Source: Tubulanus polymorphus
Taxonomy: Eukaryota > Nemertea > Palaeonemertea > Tubulaniformes > Tubulanidae
Assembly (NCBI RefSeq): GCF_964204645.1
Contig: NC_134033.1
Span: 3,097,631 to 3,161,630 of the forward strand
Direction of reading: 5' to 3'
Length of the DNA stretch: 64,000 nucleotides
A model generated the notes under the pieces. The model was not told the origin of the DNA. It searched no databases and worked only from the letters and a program-made list of their open reading frames with translations. Both the position numbers and the translations under genes were made by a program. This document shows positions 54,137 to 64,000 of the stretch, piece after piece (position 1 is the first letter of the stretch; every line of letters begins with the position of its first letter).

Positions 54137-55061
54137 ACTGTTAATAGATCGACGTTGTTCGTGTTTGGCGTCGCTAAATCTAAAACAAATTCGAATCTGT
54201 GGTTTCGTTGTTTTCGTCGAAATGTAAATAATGTATTGTCAAGATATGCGCAGCTGCAGATAACACAGTCAGATGAGATCGTGATATGTCAGCATGGTTA
54301 TGATTTCATAGATCTCTTTTATCCTACTATTTATTCTATTGATTGATTTGAATTCTTCGTCGACATAGTTGTAGGGTGTCCCGAGTGAAGGGGCGTAGCC
54401 TCCATGTACCACTGTCCCACAAATTTTTGGCCAAGATCATTATTTTGTTCCTTTAGTTCAAATACATAAACTAGCTGGACGGGTTTCCGAGTGCATTTAA
54501 AAGTGATATCGAAATAATAAAGTGACCTTGGCCTTGGGCAAAATGTCTCTCAAATTACAGTTATTTCCGAAATCTCGATGTATTAAATTAGGCGGCCAAC
54601 ATAATTAACCCCAGTCAGTCGCTTGCCTGTTCAGGTTAGTTGGAAGATTGGTTGAATGAACCGGAATCGACATTTTACAATTATGCACTTCGATATGTAC
54701 TTCGATTTAAACAAAAAGAATTTGTAAATTCGACCGCCGATGCTATTTCTATTGTATCTGTGCTTCAATTTCCAATTTCAAAATCAACCCCCCTCCCTCC
54801 TCCCTCCCCCATTTGTTTCGTTCCCGGCACATGTCGATGGTCTGTAAGGGACACCGAATAAAAACAGAAAAGAATCAAAATCTATCAATTAAATAAATAA
54901 CATGTTCAATCCCTATTTTTAGGTAGAAAAATACGAATAAATTTTCGTGGCTGCTACTTTTAAAATCCTGACTTGGTAACCAGTTGGGAACGTGACATCT
55001 GGTTTGTTTTTTTAAACAGAATAAATAGTTCAATAAATGTCTATATACTATCATTGCGAAC
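54137..55061. other. Upstream of the astacin gene; no other gene seen
   Basis: Apart from the inverted-repeat arm at 54640-54900 nothing is recognisable. It presumably contains the promoter and 5' untranslated region of the protease gene. Confidence 0.4.
54640..54900 (-). repeat. Inverted repeat flanking the intact GPCR, right arm
   Basis: Partner of 50650-50890. It contains a pyrimidine run CCCCCCTCCCTCCTCCCTCC around 54787. Confidence 0.55.
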
Positions 55062-58000
55062 ATGTTCGGCATATTCTGGATTTTAGCAGTTTTCCGCTGC
55101 ATTGGAGGTAAAATGTAATGAATATCGCCTCTTTTTACCAATTCATTTTTGATGAAATCAATATTACCAATTTGACATTGGATTCAGTTTTCAAGGCGTA
55201 AAAGCCAAAATACCACAATCTATCAGCCATCATCACACGTGGATTGTCGATGTTTTTTGGGAACAATTGAAGTGTTGTGACATAATCAACTTTTCAATTC
55301 TTGATTATCTCTACTATTTTTCAATTGCGGAATCTTGCTTTGTTTATTACTGATTTACGCGTTTGAATAACTGTGGTAAATATTGATGACAAATTCAAAA
55401 ATTCGTTCCAACATAACTTTAAAAACTTATCTTAAGTCTGTGAGCTATTTAAACTATGTTCAACTTATTTGTGGGACTGGGCCCTGTTTGAATCATGAAA
55501 TGAGCGTTCATTTTATTTTGGAGTAATCTATAAGACGAATAAGACTATAGCTCCAAAGACGATTTCTTCAAAATTTCATCAATAGCATTCAATCTATGTT
55601 TACAGCGTTCAAGATTCCTTACGAGGATCCGCTTTATAAAGATGGTAAGTTCATTTTGTACGATTCATATACGGAAATGAAAAAGATTCCTTTCCATTAA
55701 TTGAACAGACTTTAATTAATTGCATGTGTAAAAAGGTAGCAAAAACATTAAACCAAAAAGTAAGTTCCCACACCGGGAATCGAACCCGGGCCGCCTGGGT
55801 GAAAACCAGGAATCCTAACCACTAGACCATATGGGAATCTAGTCACCAACGGCCACACATGTTCTTAAGTCTTTGTTGTTATTAAGTGATGTCTATTTGA
55901 TTTTCAAGGGTATTTCGAAGGAGATATCGTATTAGATGACGTAAGTTCGGAATAAAAGCAATTCGTTTACTTATCAATAGAGGACTTAGATTAGATTTAA
56001 ACAATCCCATTTAAGTTTAAATGTTTTATGTGAATCTTTCGTTGGCCGAAGTAAAACTGACCAATAGGAGATAACAATGCTCTAGAAATATAGAAGTAAA
56101 CGGTTAGTCCGATTGGTCAATGCGTGTACAGTACAACTTGATCACATCTGATCAAATCGAATATATTGCTTTCGCACTGACAACCTATCGATAGGTCTAT
56201 ATCCGATTTATGAAAAATTTTTTAGAATTACTTGATTTCCAATTATATTCAAATAATCTGTTGAAATCACTAGGAGGACGATTAAATGAAATTCGGCTGA
56301 AATCTTTAATCTTGTTTTTTTGTTCGTTCTGGATGTTTATATTTGTAGTACCGCACAGCTCATGCTGATAAATCGAAGAAATGGGCCGATAATACATTCT
56401 ACTACGAGTTCGACGAATCTTTAGGTAATCGGTTAATCAAACTGACTTGTTGATAGTTTTTATATACAAGAATACCACAATAATGAAGAAAAACAGTCAT
56501 CTTCCGGAATACTGAATTCCTTGAGCTAGTAGTTTATTCAACGCTTCGACTATATCCTAATAGTCATCTTCAGGAATACTGTATTCCTTGAGCTAGTGTA
56601 GTTTATTCAACGTTTCGACTATATCCTAATAGTCATCTTCAGGAATACTGTATTCATTGAGCGAGTGTAGTTTATTCAACGTTTCGACTTTATCCTAATA
56701 GTCATCTTCAGGAATACTGTATTCCGTGCGCTAGTAGTTTATTCAACGTTTCGACTTTATCCTAATAGTTATCTTCAGGAATACTGTATTCCTTGAGCTA
56801 GTAGTTTATTCAACGTTTCGACTATATCCTAATAGTCATCTTCGTGAATACTGTATTCCTTGAGCGAGTAGTTTATTCAACGTTTCGACTTTATCCTAAT
56901 AGTCATCTTCGGGAATACTGTATTCCTTGAGCTAGTAGCTTATTCAGCGTTTCGACTATATCCTTATAGTGATCTTCAGGAATACTGTATTCCTTGAGCG
57001 AGTAGTTTATTCAACGTTTAGACTTTATCCTAATAGTCATCTTCGGGAATACTGTATTCCTTGAGCTAGTAGCTTATTCAGCGTTTCGACTATATCCTTA
57101 TAGTGATCTTCAGGAATACTGTATTCCTTGAGCTAGTGTAGTTTATTCAACGCTTCGACTATATCCTAAAAGTCATCTTCAGGAATACTGTATTCTTTGA
57201 GCTAGTGTAGTTTATTCAACGTTTAGACTATATCCTAATAGTCATCTTCAGCAATACTGTACACATAATCCTGAAGATGACTATTAGAATATAGTCGAAA
57301 CATCGACTAAACTACTACATGTAGCTCAAGGAAAGATTTTCGGACTTTATTTCCTTCATTGTTGCGGGATTCTTTTATATTATTCTCACAACACGGATAC
57401 AGTAACTTATCAATGATAAGTGATGACGAAGAGATAATTTCATATGAAAAAAATATCAAAACGACAATTAGAAAACGCGAAATTTCGAAATTTCTTTTTC
57501 CGTCAAGCTTATTCCCGGAAATTGGTCGAGGCAACTCTCGTCAAGTTTGCGGAACGGATCAACTCTGCCGGCCATTGTCTGACGTTCAAGAAGGTAGATC
57601 CCAATCAAAGGAAGAAGCCCCACAACAGAGCCCTCTATTACAGGGGTTACGGGTAAGAATATTCTACGAAGAATCGCTTCGTTTTCTTGAAGTTGGCGTT
57701 AACTCAAGGCGGTCCCATCACCTCATGGAGGTGATGGGACAAGGCATGACCCATCCTCGCTTGCCAGGAGTCCGGTATCGCTCCCAAACTCGCTTCCACC
57801 AGCCCCCTGGCCTCACGACGCGCGATTTCATTACTGGCGCTTTTGCGCATGACGTCATATATCAACACGCGACAATACTTCCGCGTTCGCTACGTGTTCG
57901 CTGATTGGTCCATTTACCGGGAAATTCCATAGATGCCTAATGTCGTTTGTAACAAGCGCTGTGATTGGCCCGACCGGATTCTGGTCGGCTAGTAACGACT

Positions 58001-61000
58001 CCAACGACTCGTGAGGTCAAGGGGTTCGGGGAACGGCTTTAGCGTAGTTGGTTCGAATCCCTTGACGGGTGAAGATGGGCACGACGCGTGGTTCGGTATT
58101 TTAGACGGGGTCCAGTTATGAGCGCAAATGCCTCTCAAATCTCTCAAGCAAATGATTGTTAGATCGGCTTAGAGTAATCTTAAATCTTAAATCTGAAGGT
58201 TATCTTTAATCTAAAACATGGCGGTACAATTTACCTCGAGGTCAACTCAACGATAAGTCAATTTAGTTAAGTACGAATGGTTGAATAGTTAATCCAGTCA
58301 AACAGAACTGGTACCCCGGGTGACGGGCAATAAAGCGACCAAGGGAAATGGAAAGGGTGGTGCATCAAGGCAAATAACTTTCTTTTTGAAATATCAACAC
58401 CGTCAGTATTGTAAACAGTTGAGACAATTCCTAGTTTTGATGAATATCTAAGAGATCCACAATATCAATCTAAAAAAAACTGTTATTGTTTTTTTCATTC
58501 GTTTCGGGCGGAATCCATCGATATTGTCAAATAATCTCCGATAAGATGGGCGGAAGGATTCTGCCCGAAACGTGAGAAAAAAAAACCAACAACAACGAGC
58601 CATCAGTTGCTCAAAGATTATCATGTCAACTATATCCATTGGTTAAATCTATAACCAACTTTTGAGCAACTGACCCCAATATGTTTTCAATATTTGCAGA
58701 TGTAGTTCAAACGTTGGCAGCAATAACGGTTTACAGCGAGTATCGATCGGTCGTGGGTGCGATACAAGCGGTACTATCGTACACGAAACGATGCACGCTT
58801 TAGGATTCTGGCACGAACAGTCGCGTATGGATCGAGACGACTATATAACAATACATTGGGAAAATATGAAAACAGGTGACTATTCAGCGAAGAGTCTCGG
58901 TTCCGACGTTTCTTTCAGGAGATGAGCGGAACTATGGATCCCGGGTTAGAGTCACGCGGCTTGCCAGGTATCGGCCGCCTTACCGCTCGGTTCATACTTT
59001 AGATTTATGATGAATAAATTGAAAGTGAAATTGAAATTGAAAGTTGCAATGGGATACCGGTAACACCAGATCGCGAAACAAAACACTGGCTTATTCGTAG
59101 TGAAAATCGGTTCATTTTCGATGCAATTTGAACGCCATTTTTAGCCTTCCAAAACCGAAGATTATCAAACGAATCATTGGATAGTCCCTTTCTCACTCAG
59201 TGGCTTGTATTGATTTCACTGAAAATTGATTTACAAATCAAAAAAGTTGACTCGAATTTAATTGAAATGTAGAAGAAATTGGAGCGCGGTAACGCAGTAC
59301 CACTAGCGATCCTGGCGGATTATCGCCGAATCCACGCTTCCCAGAGTAGCCTCGCCGGTATCCCATTCTAGAGAGAATTAGATTGAACATCTTCTTAAAG
59401 TGAAAATCAAATATCTCTTGTATCCTATCGAGATATATTCATATTTTCATCCTATGTTCAGCATTCCAACAAGAGGTCAACTCAATGTTCTCAACAAAAT
59501 AGAAAACAGGGACAATCCCTGTTTTCAGATTTTAAAAAAAAGATACCGCCGCTTAGAGGATACTGGAGTACTCACAAAATCAAACCTTGCGTGACTATGT
59601 CCACTAGGAGTCATCTACGTAACATAAACGAAATGTAAATCTATAATGAGACTGAATAAAGAAATTTCCTGGTTCTTTCAGGATCGTTCGGCCAGTTTCA
59701 GAAATACGGCCCGGATAAGATCGACCATCTCGGGATCCCGTACGACCTCGACTCGGTGATGCACTACAACGAATACGCCTATTCGATGAACGGCAGAAAA
59801 ACGATCGAGTCGAAAAAACCGCTGAAAAAATGGCAGTTTATCGGGCAGAGGATCGCGGCCAGCGAGTTGGATCTGAAACGGATTCGCGTACTGTACGGGT
59901 GCGACCCGAGACCCGGTAAGTGTTAGGGAATCACCGTCCTCATTGGCGTCCTCGATTGCCAGGGTTTGATTGTCTCTCGCCGAAGCGTACGCCAACACAT
60001 AGACCCCAAAAATTCCGTCATTGGTCTTATTACATTGTCCAAGATTTCTCGGGTGGACTGGTTGCCGTTCAGCACCCAGTCTATGTTTTTGCCCATTTTG
60101 ATTTTAAAGTCACTAATACCCCAAGACTAGTCTAAGCTTATCATGATTCTGGTCATTCAACATAAGACCAGGCAAAGCTCATTTTGGTTCTATAACCAAT
60201 CAAACAACTTAAGACCAGTCTAAGCTCATTTTGGATCTATAGCCAATCAAACAACTTAAGACCAGTCTAAGCTCATTTTGGTTCTATAACCAATCAAACA
60301 ACTTAAGACCAGTCTGAGCTCATTTTGGTTCTATAGCCAATCAAACAACTTAAGACCAGTCTAAGCTCATTTTAGTTCTATAACCAATCAAACAACTTAA
60401 GACCAGTCTGAGCTCATTTTGGTTCTATAGCCAATCAAACAACTTAAGACCAGTCTAAGCTCATTTTGGTTCTATAACCAATCTAACAACTTAAGACCAG
60501 TCTAAGCTCATTTTGGTTCTATAACCAATCAAACAACTTAAGACCAGTCTGAGCTCATTTTGGTTCTATAGCCAATCTAACAACTTAAGACCAGTCTAAG
60601 CTCATTTTGGTTCTACAACCAATCTAACAACTCAAGACCAGTTTTATGCCCAATCTAACAACTTGAGACCAGTCTTAAGATCTACTTCTGGAATCAAAGT
60701 CAGCGCTCGTTTCGTAAATGCATCCCACTCATAGTTAGGTAGACGACTGACTATAAGTGGGCCACCGGCCACCGGGCTCTTTGAGCGTCTGAAATTATTT
60801 AACCTAATATTTCAGCTGAAGCGATCACCACTACTACAACTTTGCCACCAGTCTCAGGTCAGAACATAATTTCTAAAAAAATTGTTATGATTTAAAACTT
60901 CTCAAATCAGCCTAAGCTAAATAACGTATGTAATTTCTCAGCATAAAAAAACTTAAAGAAAATATGAATTTTTAAACTTCGTCAAATTGGCCACAAACTA

Positions 61001-62849
61001 CAGAACAAAGCAGATATTGTGGTGTTTTCTTCAATTTCATACATTCGCTTTGTCTATGAAAACGAATAACGGCGCTTTATCCCGTGATATTTCTGATTTT
61101 ACCGGTGTAGGTCCCGGGTTTAGTTGGAGCTGTAATTTCGAGGACGACTGGTGCGGAGTCACCCGTTCTAGAGAGGATACTTTAACTTGGACGCGACGTA
61201 AGGGCGTTTCCGATCTTAAAGATGGACCTGATAATCCTAGAGGTAAGAAGATCAATCGAAACCGCATTTTCGAGATGGCTTTTTAAAAGTCGGCCATGGT
61301 TTGCATATCAATGTTGCGCCTAACTTATAGGAAAGGTTCCTAGAGAAAATGATAATTGCAGGGCCGTACCTAGCATTTGAATTTTATAAGATATAACACT
61401 AATATTTGCAAAAAGGGCACTTTTCGGAAATATCTGGGGAACGCTACCTGCTAAATGCGGCCCTGAATTGGTGAGTTTGGTTAGTTCGTTAACACAGCAT
61501 GAGCACCAGGTCCTATAGTGGATCATCTTCACCCGTCAAGGGATTCGAACCCACTACGCTAAAGCTGTTCCCCGAACCCCTTGACCTCACGAGTCGTTGG
61601 AGTCGTTACTAGCCGACCAGAATCCGGTCGTACCAAACCGTCAGTAGACTTCTGTTGGTTTTCCCGTTAAATTGACCAATCAGCGAACGTTTTACCGAAC
61701 AAGGAAGTGTTTCGCAAATCGATATATGACGTCACGCGCGACAGCGCCAGTAATGAAATCACGCTTCGTGAGGCCAGGGGCTGGTGGAAGCGAGTTCGGG
61801 AGTGATACCGGACCCCTGGCAAGCGAGGATGATAGTGGATGAGTAATGGGAAGGGAGCTTTTTTAAATAACACGGTCAAATTAAAACAGATACTTTCAAG
61901 CAAGATAGCAATTGACCAATACACATTTGGTGTCGCGCGGCAAAAATAATCGTTCCCACACCGGGAATCGAACCCGGGCCGCCTGGGTGAAAGCCAGGAA
62001 TCCTAACCACTAGACCATATGGGAATCATGGCTACAATACAGCGCACGTGGTTCTTATTGCATATTCGATATTTCAAATAATCTTTCCTAACGATAACCC
62101 GTTATGTCTGGAAAAGCAAACTACTTGCGATTAGTAAACACGCAAGATACGTTTCAGAATCGTACGCCCAGGTGTCGCTAGTGAACGCGGATAAACAGGT
62201 AAAACTAGGTCGTCTGTACAGCCCGACGATCCCAGCCGACCCCCGGGGATACAAGATCGAATTCACCGGCTACGCTACAGGTCAGAAATCTCGTATCTAC
62301 ATCACGGCGACCGGAACCGAAGTCTCTAAAGTTCTCCGCAACGACGAAAGGACGAACGCGGGTTGGTTCAGCTTTAACCTACCCCTAGAACGACCGGCTA
62401 GCGATTTTAAGGTTCGTTCTACCCGTAATCTAAAATTTCTGGTTGGTTTCATGTTAAACCACGGTCTTTTTTACGCAAAATTTAAGGATTTTGTAACAAG
62501 TCAATTCTTTTAAAGTCAAATGCGTTCTTAATTTCAATCAGTTACATTATCATTCATGTAATTAACCAATCAGCGCTCCTTATATTGAAGTCGTACTCTT
62601 ATTGGCTAGTTAATTGAAATACCACTGCGCAAGACCAATCAGAGTGATTTTTATTTACAGCGCCACCTAGTTTGTCATTTTTGGCCCATTGCCTAATTTT
62701 GTGACGTTTTATGCCTCCGAAATTCATTTGTTCATTTAATACGATAATCGATCTACCTTTTTTTCCAGTTGAAATTCGCCGTTATTGCTGAAGAGGGCGC
62801 TGCCGGCGTTTTCGCTCTGTTTCATGTCAAAGTCACGGCGCTTCGATAG
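55062..62849 (+). CDS. Secreted astacin metalloprotease with C-terminal MAM-like domain
   Basis: Eleven exons, all at GT-AG sites and in consistent phase, total 1,257 nt (418 residues): 55062-55107, 55606-55644, 55909-55940, 56349-56424, 57508-57652, 58700-58875, 59682-59915, 60816-60857, 61111-61242, 62158-62411 and 62769-62849. Signal peptide MFGIFWILAVFRC, then a short propeptide with YFEGDIVLDD, then the catalytic domain. The zinc motif HETMHALGFWHEQSRMDR is a full HExxHxxGxxH, with the Met-turn SVMHYNEY later. The four astacin cysteines are present (HCLTF, YGC, RGC, LYGC). A short Thr-rich linker (ITTTTTLPPV) leads to a MAM-like region starting FSWSCNFEDDWCGV and ending VFALFHVKV. The MAM region lacks the usual DHT stretch after GPD, so an exon may be missing from the model or the domain is divergent. 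The product should cleave extracellular proteins. Exon 10 has a weak donor (AAG|GTTCGT). Confidence 0.85.
55765..55836 (-). tRNA. tRNA-Glu (TTC)
   Basis: 72 bp on the minus strand with a complete cloverleaf: acceptor TCCCATA paired with TGTGGGA, discriminator A, box A TGGTCTAGTGG, anticodon stem CCTGG/CCAGG with loop TTTTCAC (anticodon TTC), and box B GGTTCGATTCC. It lies antisense in intron 2 of the astacin gene. A second copy is at 61953-62024. Confidence 0.97.
56496..57265 (-). repeat. 67-69-bp tandem array with hammerhead-like units
   Basis: About eleven units in intron 4 of the astacin gene. Read on the minus strand, a good unit (56604-56647) gives stem I UAUUC/GAAUA, the core CUGAAGA, an extra U, stem II GACUAU/AUAGUC, then GAAACGUU. 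That is close to a type I hammerhead ribozyme with a very short stem III. Several units have lost GAAA (GTCTAAACG) or the CUGA (CCCGAAG). Each unit also holds the palindrome GGAATACAGTATTCC. Confidence 0.75.
57268..57332 (+). repeat. Inverted, decayed unit of the 67-bp array
   Basis: Plus-strand copy reading CCTGAAGATGACTATTAGAA, TATAGTCGAAACATCGAC and GTAGCTCAAGGAA: the same family turned around at the array's right edge. Confidence 0.8.
57700..58085 (+). mobile_element. Dispersed repeat, plus-strand copy
   Basis: Shares, in inverted orientation with 61530-61835, a series of blocks over about 330 bp: CATCCTCGCTTGCCAGG, TCGCTTCCACCAGCCCC, CATGACGTCATATATC, CGACCGGATTCTGGTCGGCT and GGTTCGAATCCCTTGACGGG. 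A box-A-like TAGCGTAGTTGG sits directly against a box-B-like GGTTCGAATCCC, suggesting a tRNA-derived head with an internal deletion. It lies in intron 5 of the astacin gene. Confidence 0.7.
59255..59375 (+). repeat. Repeat fragment shared with the 53.8-kb region
   Basis: GAAATGTAGAAGAAATTGGA, GCGCGGTAACGCAGTA and CACTAGCGATCC resemble 53800-53860 just before the 77-bp array. It lies in intron 6 of the astacin gene. Confidence 0.5.
60120..60685 (+). repeat. 47-bp tandem repeat
   Basis: About eleven units of AACAACTTAAGACCAGTCTA then AGCTCATTTTGGTTCTATAA and CCAATCA, in intron 7 of the astacin gene. Neighbouring units alternate between TCTAAGC/TAACC and TCTGAGC/TAGCC, a higher-order pattern. 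A single diverged unit occurs inverted near 20510. Confidence 0.9.
61530..61835 (-). mobile_element. Dispersed repeat, minus-strand copy
   Basis: Inverted partner of 57700-58085, in intron 9 of the same gene. About 80-85% similar by eye, with a deleted stretch between the palindrome CGACCGGATTCTGGTCG and the GTTCGCTGATTGGTC block. Confidence 0.7.
61953..62024 (-). tRNA. tRNA-Glu (TTC), second copy
   Basis: Same 72-bp tRNA as at 55765-55836 with one difference in the anticodon loop: position 32 is C (loop CTTTCAC); anticodon still TTC. Antisense in intron 9 of the astacin gene. Confidence 0.97.
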
Positions 62850-63109
62850 ACCGCGCGTATCAATCGAAACACGCTTTTAGCTTTCTTTATAAACTTTCAC
62901 CAGAAAAATCAAAACTACAAGACCCAATTCCACAGTTCTGAGCGGAGATACGTGGTTGTCGATTCGAAGAGCTAAAACTCAACAATATTGAGACGAACTT
63001 AACCACGCGGATACTGTGGAATTGAATTCAAATCTATTGTCTTGGATGTTCATGCGACATTTGTCAAAAACTGAAATAAAATACCATTCGACGTGTTACA
63101 TGTTTCTTT

Positions 63110-63112
<3 letters not shown>
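62850..63112. other. 3' flank of the astacin gene; no gene seen
   Basis: No clear AATAAA close to the stop, the nearest being GAAATAAAATACC near 63074. No open frame of note. Confidence 0.4.
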
Positions 63113-63201
<89 letters not shown>

Positions 63202-63228
63202 TATATATATATATATATATATATATAC
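63113..63228. repeat. (TA)n microsatellite
   Basis: About 115 bp of TA with two CACTA interruptions near its right end. Confidence 0.95.
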
Positions 63229-63345
63229 ACTATCGCGCGGTGTAATGAAACGTGGCATTTTCTCCGATTTACCCGTATTGGGCTATAGGTACGTTTTCTC
63301 CATCCTCGCTTGCCAGGGTTTGATTGCCTTCCACCGAAGCTCACC
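63228..63345 (-). repeat. Single-arm copy of the hairpin element
   Basis: Inverted match to 53160-53261: CTATCGCGCGGTGTAATGAA, then CGATTTACCCGTATTGGGCT, ATAGGTACGTTTTCTCCATC and GCCAGGGTTTGATTGCCTTC. It again starts at the edge of a TA tract, but here only one hairpin arm is present. Confidence 0.8.
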
Positions 63346-64000
63346 GCAAACATACCCCGTCTTATGCTAAGCTATGGTGTATATGTTCTACAGGGTCCGT
63401 ACGACTCCCTGATTCCTTGAAAACTTCTTCTAAACCAAAAATGTTTTTCAAGTCCCTGAATTTGCCAATGGGCGAAATGATTGGCAAAATGCCCAAAAGT
63501 CATTGAAAACTCCTTGAATTTACAGAAATTTGAAAATTTTTAGGTTTCAGGCCTAGATAGTAGTCATAGGCCTAATACACACAGGTTCCCCAAAATTAAA
63601 TGTTTTAGGCGAAATTACTGAATTAGGAACCGAGTTTAGTAAGTGTAAAGGATTATATTTGCTTACTGAAACACCGAATTAACGGTTTACAGAGATAAAC
63701 AGTTACCGATTTAGGAGGTGTCTACAGTAATTGAGATATAAAAGTGATGCAGACGCTTCCTCGAAATTTGAAATTTTCTCCTTGACAAGTCGTTGAATTC
63801 TGGAATGACTTATCTGTAGGGACACTGTAACTATGCAAATCAAAGCAGCATATTTGACACGTCATAAACCTTTATTTTTGCCATTTGAAACATGAAGAGC
63901 CGGTATTTAAAGCAATACCGATCGTCTTAACTATAAAACAGTTATTGTGATTGATCAGCGGCGCCTAACATGCAAAGGACACAGTGATAAAATCGGACAT
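63346..64000. other. Right edge; no gene seen
   Basis: Noncoding, with a stretch (63390-63520) of loosely repeated TCCTTGAA / TTGCCAATG words. Short frames only. Confidence 0.4.

Overview
The window is metazoan nuclear DNA: AT-rich, with GT-AG introns, many micro- and minisatellites, tRNA-derived SINEs and inverted-repeat elements, and multi-exon genes for secreted and membrane proteins. The best family match for the largest genes is the lophotrochozoan GRL101 / relaxin-receptor-like (LGR type C) group, so a mollusc is the most likely source. An annelid or brachiopod cannot be excluded from sequence alone.

Layout. (1) Positions 1-17.9 kb and 24.19-42.6 kb are two copies, in the same orientation, of a large segmental duplication; the left end of the first copy is cut by the window edge. 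Each copy carries an inverted-repeat element (complete only in the second copy), two kinds of tRNA-derived SINE, a 44-bp minisatellite, a GA-rich minisatellite, a dispersed repeat, a 617-bp MITE-like element, an antisense RCC1-repeat exon (broken by a stop in the first copy) and, at its right end, a three-exon receptor gene. (2) Each receptor gene encodes about 1,940 residues: signal peptide, CUB domains, two C-type-lectin-like domains, LDLa repeats, leucine-rich repeats and a rhodopsin-family 7TM. Both copies are open. They differ far more in the lectin part than in the 7TM, and more than the flanking noncoding DNA does. (3) The 17.9-24.1 kb spacer holds two exons of an unrecognised, possibly fibronectin-III-like gene, a pair of long inverted repeats, a GCGAC-rich element and an 18-bp satellite. 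(4) 44.9-49.8 kb is a two-exon ankyrin/TRP-like ion channel gene. Its intron contains, on the opposite strand, a peptide-type GPCR gene with a one-base frameshift. An intact paralogue of that GPCR lies at 51.8-52.9 kb. (5) 55.06-62.85 kb is an eleven-exon astacin metalloprotease with a C-terminal MAM-like domain. Two antisense tRNA-Glu(TTC) genes, a tandem array with hammerhead-ribozyme-like units and other repeats lie in its introns.

How the genes relate: the receptors, the channel and the two small GPCRs are membrane sensors and the astacin is secreted. They share no operon-like logic, and only the two duplications (receptor; small GPCR) link neighbours by descent. The most unusual content is the CUB/lectin/LDLa/LRR/7TM receptor pair. 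All exon models are read by eye from splice signals, reading phase and domain logic. Similarity statements are visual, not computed.
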